From the NCBI RefSeq assembly GCF_008831505.1, contig NZ_CP044507.1, forward strand, positions 2,294,001 to 2,358,000: DNA of 64,000 nt, given 5' to 3'. The notes below the pieces were generated by a model. It was given only the letters and a program-made list of their open reading frames with translations. It was not told where the DNA came from and did not search any database. The DNA is from Chryseobacterium sp. (GTDB taxonomy: Bacteria > Bacteroidota > Bacteroidia > Flavobacteriales > Weeksellaceae). Of the stretch, positions 62,025 to 64,000 are shown piece by piece. Within the stretch, counting starts at the first letter, position 1. Every line of letters starts with the position of its first letter. A program made the translations under genes and the position numbers.

Positions 62025-64000
62025 ATGAAAAAACATCTACTTATTTTGGTGCTCATGCTTGTTACCGCCTCCAGCCTTTGGGCCCAGAGAGATACCGAGC
62101 ATTGGTTTGCGCCTATGAGGGACCGTGCAAGTTCGACGAGTTCGGTTCAAACGCTTTTCCTTTCTACAGATTCCGTGACCCCGTTCCCGGTAAACATTTA
62201 CAACAATAACGCTGTAATTGGAACTGTTACAATAAGCAAAGGAAATCCAGGAACCTTCATTGTACCCAAGACGGCAATCGTTGCAACCACCGACGCGGAA
62301 TGTATGACAACTTCTACAAAAGGTCTTTACCTGCAGGGTCCAACTCCATTCTATGCCAGTCTCCGTATCTATATTTCTTCTCACGGCGAATTCATTGCAT
62401 CTAAGGGAAAAGCCGGAATCGGCACATCCTTCCGTGCAGTTGTAACGCCTAACAATTATGTAACCAGTATTACCAATTTCGTAACCAGCGTTTTGGCTAC
62501 TGTAGACAACACCACCGTTACCATAAACGGTTACCAGCCAACTGTAGAGTTTGCCGGTGGAGTTACAGGAGCAGCTTTGCCGAGTATCACGGTAACCCTG
62601 AATAAAGGTCAGTCCTATATTGTAGAAGGACCGGGAAATATAGCCGGAAATGCCAATGCATTTTCAGGCGCACTGATAACTTCAGACAAGCCCATTTCCG
62701 TAATGAACGGTAATATGAACGGTAATTACGCACTGGGATCTTTTGGAGGGTCAGATATTATCATGGACCAGTCCGTACCCATTGAACGTCTTGGGAAAAC
62801 CTTTGTAATCATCAAAGGAAATGCGAACATAGGCACCAATATGGAAGGAGCACTGGTTACTGCAACTGAAGACCAGACCGACATCTTTATTAACGGGTCA
62901 CCTACAGCCGCTGCCACTATCAATGCAGGACAGACTTTCCGTGTAATGGACACTAACTTCGTGGACCAGGGAAGCGGACATTTCAACCTTTATATTTCCA
63001 CTACGAAGAATGTATATGTATATCAGCTAATTGGTGGCCGACCGACAGATAACGCCACAGAAGGCTGGAACTATATACCTCCACTGAGCTGTTACCTGCC
63101 CAGGAAAATTGATGAAATCGGTATGGTAAATTATATCACACCTACAAACAACAGTACAAATCTCAGCAACTGGCTGCTGAAGCTTAATATCCTTACAGAA
63201 GCAGGTGCGACCGTAACCATAAACGGTACTCCTCCGCCCGCAGGATCCGGCCCTTTCAACGTTACGGGAACTACAAACTGGGTAACTTATTCTGTGCCTA
63301 ATCCTACAGGAAACATCGCTATTAATTCAAACAAGGCAGTGACCGCGGGAGTTACCGGTGGCTATTCTACAGCAGGTTTCGGTGGTTACTTTGCAGGATT
63401 TTCATCAGTTCCGGCCATCGTGAAGGAAACTGGAGAATGTATTCCCGGAATTGTGCTGGCCGTAGATGATATCTATACTACTTACCAGTGGTTCCTGAAC
63501 GGCAATCCAATTGCAGGTGCCAATACATTTCAATATACTCCTACCGTTCCCGGCGTATATACCTGTACCGTAAGTATTCCCGGATGTGCTCCGGTTACTA
63601 CTCCAGCGTACGAAGTTTTCCCTTGTCCTACAAATACGACACAAACGGTTAATGTGTGTGGTGGAAGACAGTTTACAGTAGCTTTCACAAACTCTACACA
63701 ACCCCTGGATTTAAACTCGATTACCATAACCAACCAACCTGCTAACGGTACGGTAACAGTGAACAATGTTACAGGTACAATTTATTATGTGCCTGCAGCA
63801 GGATATCTGGGCCCGGATACCTTTACTTATGAATTCCAGAGTACTGTACCGACCTTCTTCGACAGCGAAATTGTTACTGTGAATATTAATGTGGTGCTTT
63901 TGGAAACAGATGATGATACAATCACTGCGTGTCCGTACAACGGGGTAGCTACTTACGATCTTACGACAGCTGATGTTTCTGACTATCCATTGGCGACGTT
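62025..64000 (+). CDS. Second giant secreted protein, paralogue of the preceding gene (partial, C-terminus beyond right edge)
   Basis: At least 658 residues. Signal peptide ends SSLWAQ (about 21). The N-terminal region (DTEHWFAPMRDRASS; YNNNAVIGTVTISKGNPG; IIMDQSVPIERLGKTFVIIK) is a homologue of the same region in the upstream protein, and the Ig-like (TYQWFLNGNPIAGANTF) and cadherin-like (NQPANGTVTVNNVTGTIYY) modules follow in the same order. The window ends as a new repeat module starts (TACPYNGVATYDLTTADVSD). A C-terminal sorting domain is expected but not seen. Tandem duplication of the whole gene is the simplest origin. Confidence 0.82.
   Translation, partial: MKKHLLILVLMLVTASSLWAQRDTEHWFAPMRDRASSTSSVQTLFLSTDSVTPFPVNIYNNNAVIGTVTISKGNPGTFIVPKTAIVATTDAECMTTSTKGLYLQGPTPFYASLRIYISSHGEFIASKGKAGIGTSFRAVVTPNNYVTSITNFVTSVLATVDNTTVTINGYQPTVEFAGGVTGAALPSITVTLNKGQSYIVEGPGNIAGNANAFSGALITSDKPISVMNGNMNGNYALGSFGGSDIIMDQSVPIERLGKTFVIIKGNANIGTNMEGALVTATEDQTDIFINGSPTAAATINAGQTFRVMDTNFVDQGSGHFNLYISTTKNVYVYQLIGGRPTDNATEGWNYIPPLSCYLPRKIDEIGMVNYITPTNNSTNLSNWLLKLNILTEAGATVTINGTPPPAGSGPFNVTGTTNWVTYSVPNPTGNIAINSNKAVTAGVTGGYSTAGFGGYFAGFSSVPAIVKETGECIPGIVLAVDDIYTTYQWFLNGNPIAGANTFQYTPTVPGVYTCTVSIPGCAPVTTPAYEVFPCPTNTTQTVNVCGGRQFTVAFTNSTQPLDLNSITITNQPANGTVTVNNVTGTIYYVPAAGYLGPDTFTYEFQSTVPTFFDSEIVTVNINVVLLETDDDTITACPYNGVATYDLTTADVSDYPLAT

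Noticed and set aside
1-64000. CRISPR array, insertion sequence, prophage or known defence system
   Set aside because: No regularly spaced short repeats, transposase, integrase, Cas, restriction or toxin-antitoxin genes were seen on either strand.

Overview
The window is a stretch of chromosome from a bacterium of the Bacteroidota, most probably Flavobacteriia of the Chryseobacterium/Weeksellaceae type. This rests on established group traits: promoters of the TAnnTTTG (-7) type with an occasional TTG about 19-21 bases upstream, leaders without clear Shine-Dalgarno sequences, a long NusB, a bTHX ribosomal protein, a diheme (SdhC-type) succinate dehydrogenase, an exbB-exbD-exbD-tonB locus, bacillithiol synthesis (bshB1), and giant secreted proteins with a gliding-motility-type C-terminal sorting domain. 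No rRNA is present, so genus is not provable here. Base composition is moderate, with one clearly AT-richer block (about 47.6-52.1 kb).

Layout. 1-2.3 kb: sdhC-sdhA (sdhA runs off the left edge). 2.3-7.5 kb: aspS, a broken thermonuclease gene with two in-frame TAG codons, bTHX, a glycine-rich DUF937 protein, a large membrane protein and a DUF2480 protein. 7.6-10.9 kb: lpxB-comEC and a PUR-family protein. 11-14.7 kb: an ABC exporter, then divergent nusB, a DUF1573 lipoprotein, yajC and tRNA-His. 14.7-21.4 kb (minus): bshB1, a TPR protein, a PstS-like lipoprotein and the TonB energising genes. 21.7-25.3 kb: leuS (with an extra insert) and a lipocalin-like lipoprotein. 25.5-31.5 kb: an unknown gene, the waaA operon, an OmpA lipoprotein and tilS. 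31.5-37.9 kb: dsbD, a rhodanese, a YeiH transporter, small unknowns, a hydrolase and nrnA. 38-44 kb: rpmH, ftsE, a trmN6/histidine kinase/ribE block, pdxA, yceD-rpmF. 44-47.6 kb: accB-accC and rocD. 47.6-53.4 kb: a surface-glycan cluster of five same-strand glycosyltransferase-like genes, a convergent GT90 gene and a cupin. 53.5-57.7 kb: gltX, accA, an unknown secreted protein and tsf. 57.8-64 kb: two tandem paralogous giant secreted proteins, the second cut by the right edge.

How the genes work together. Much of the window is housekeeping: tRNA charging and modification (aspS, leuS, gltX, tilS, trmN6, tRNA-His), ribosome and transcription factors (rpmH, rpmF, bTHX, tsf, nusB), fatty-acid initiation (accA, accB, accC), cofactors (ribE, pdxA) and respiration (sdhAC). 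A second theme is the envelope: lipid A and Kdo (lpxB, waaA), energised outer-membrane transport, periplasmic thiol chemistry (dsbD), lipoproteins, the glycosyltransferase cluster and the tandem giant surface proteins. No CRISPR array, phage, insertion sequence or complete defence system was found. The observations most worth following are the 28-codon ORF joined by ATGA overlaps at both ends inside the glycan cluster, the doubly nonsense-interrupted nuclease, the LeuRS insert, the hairpin between exbB and exbD, and the repeat-built tandem giant proteins.
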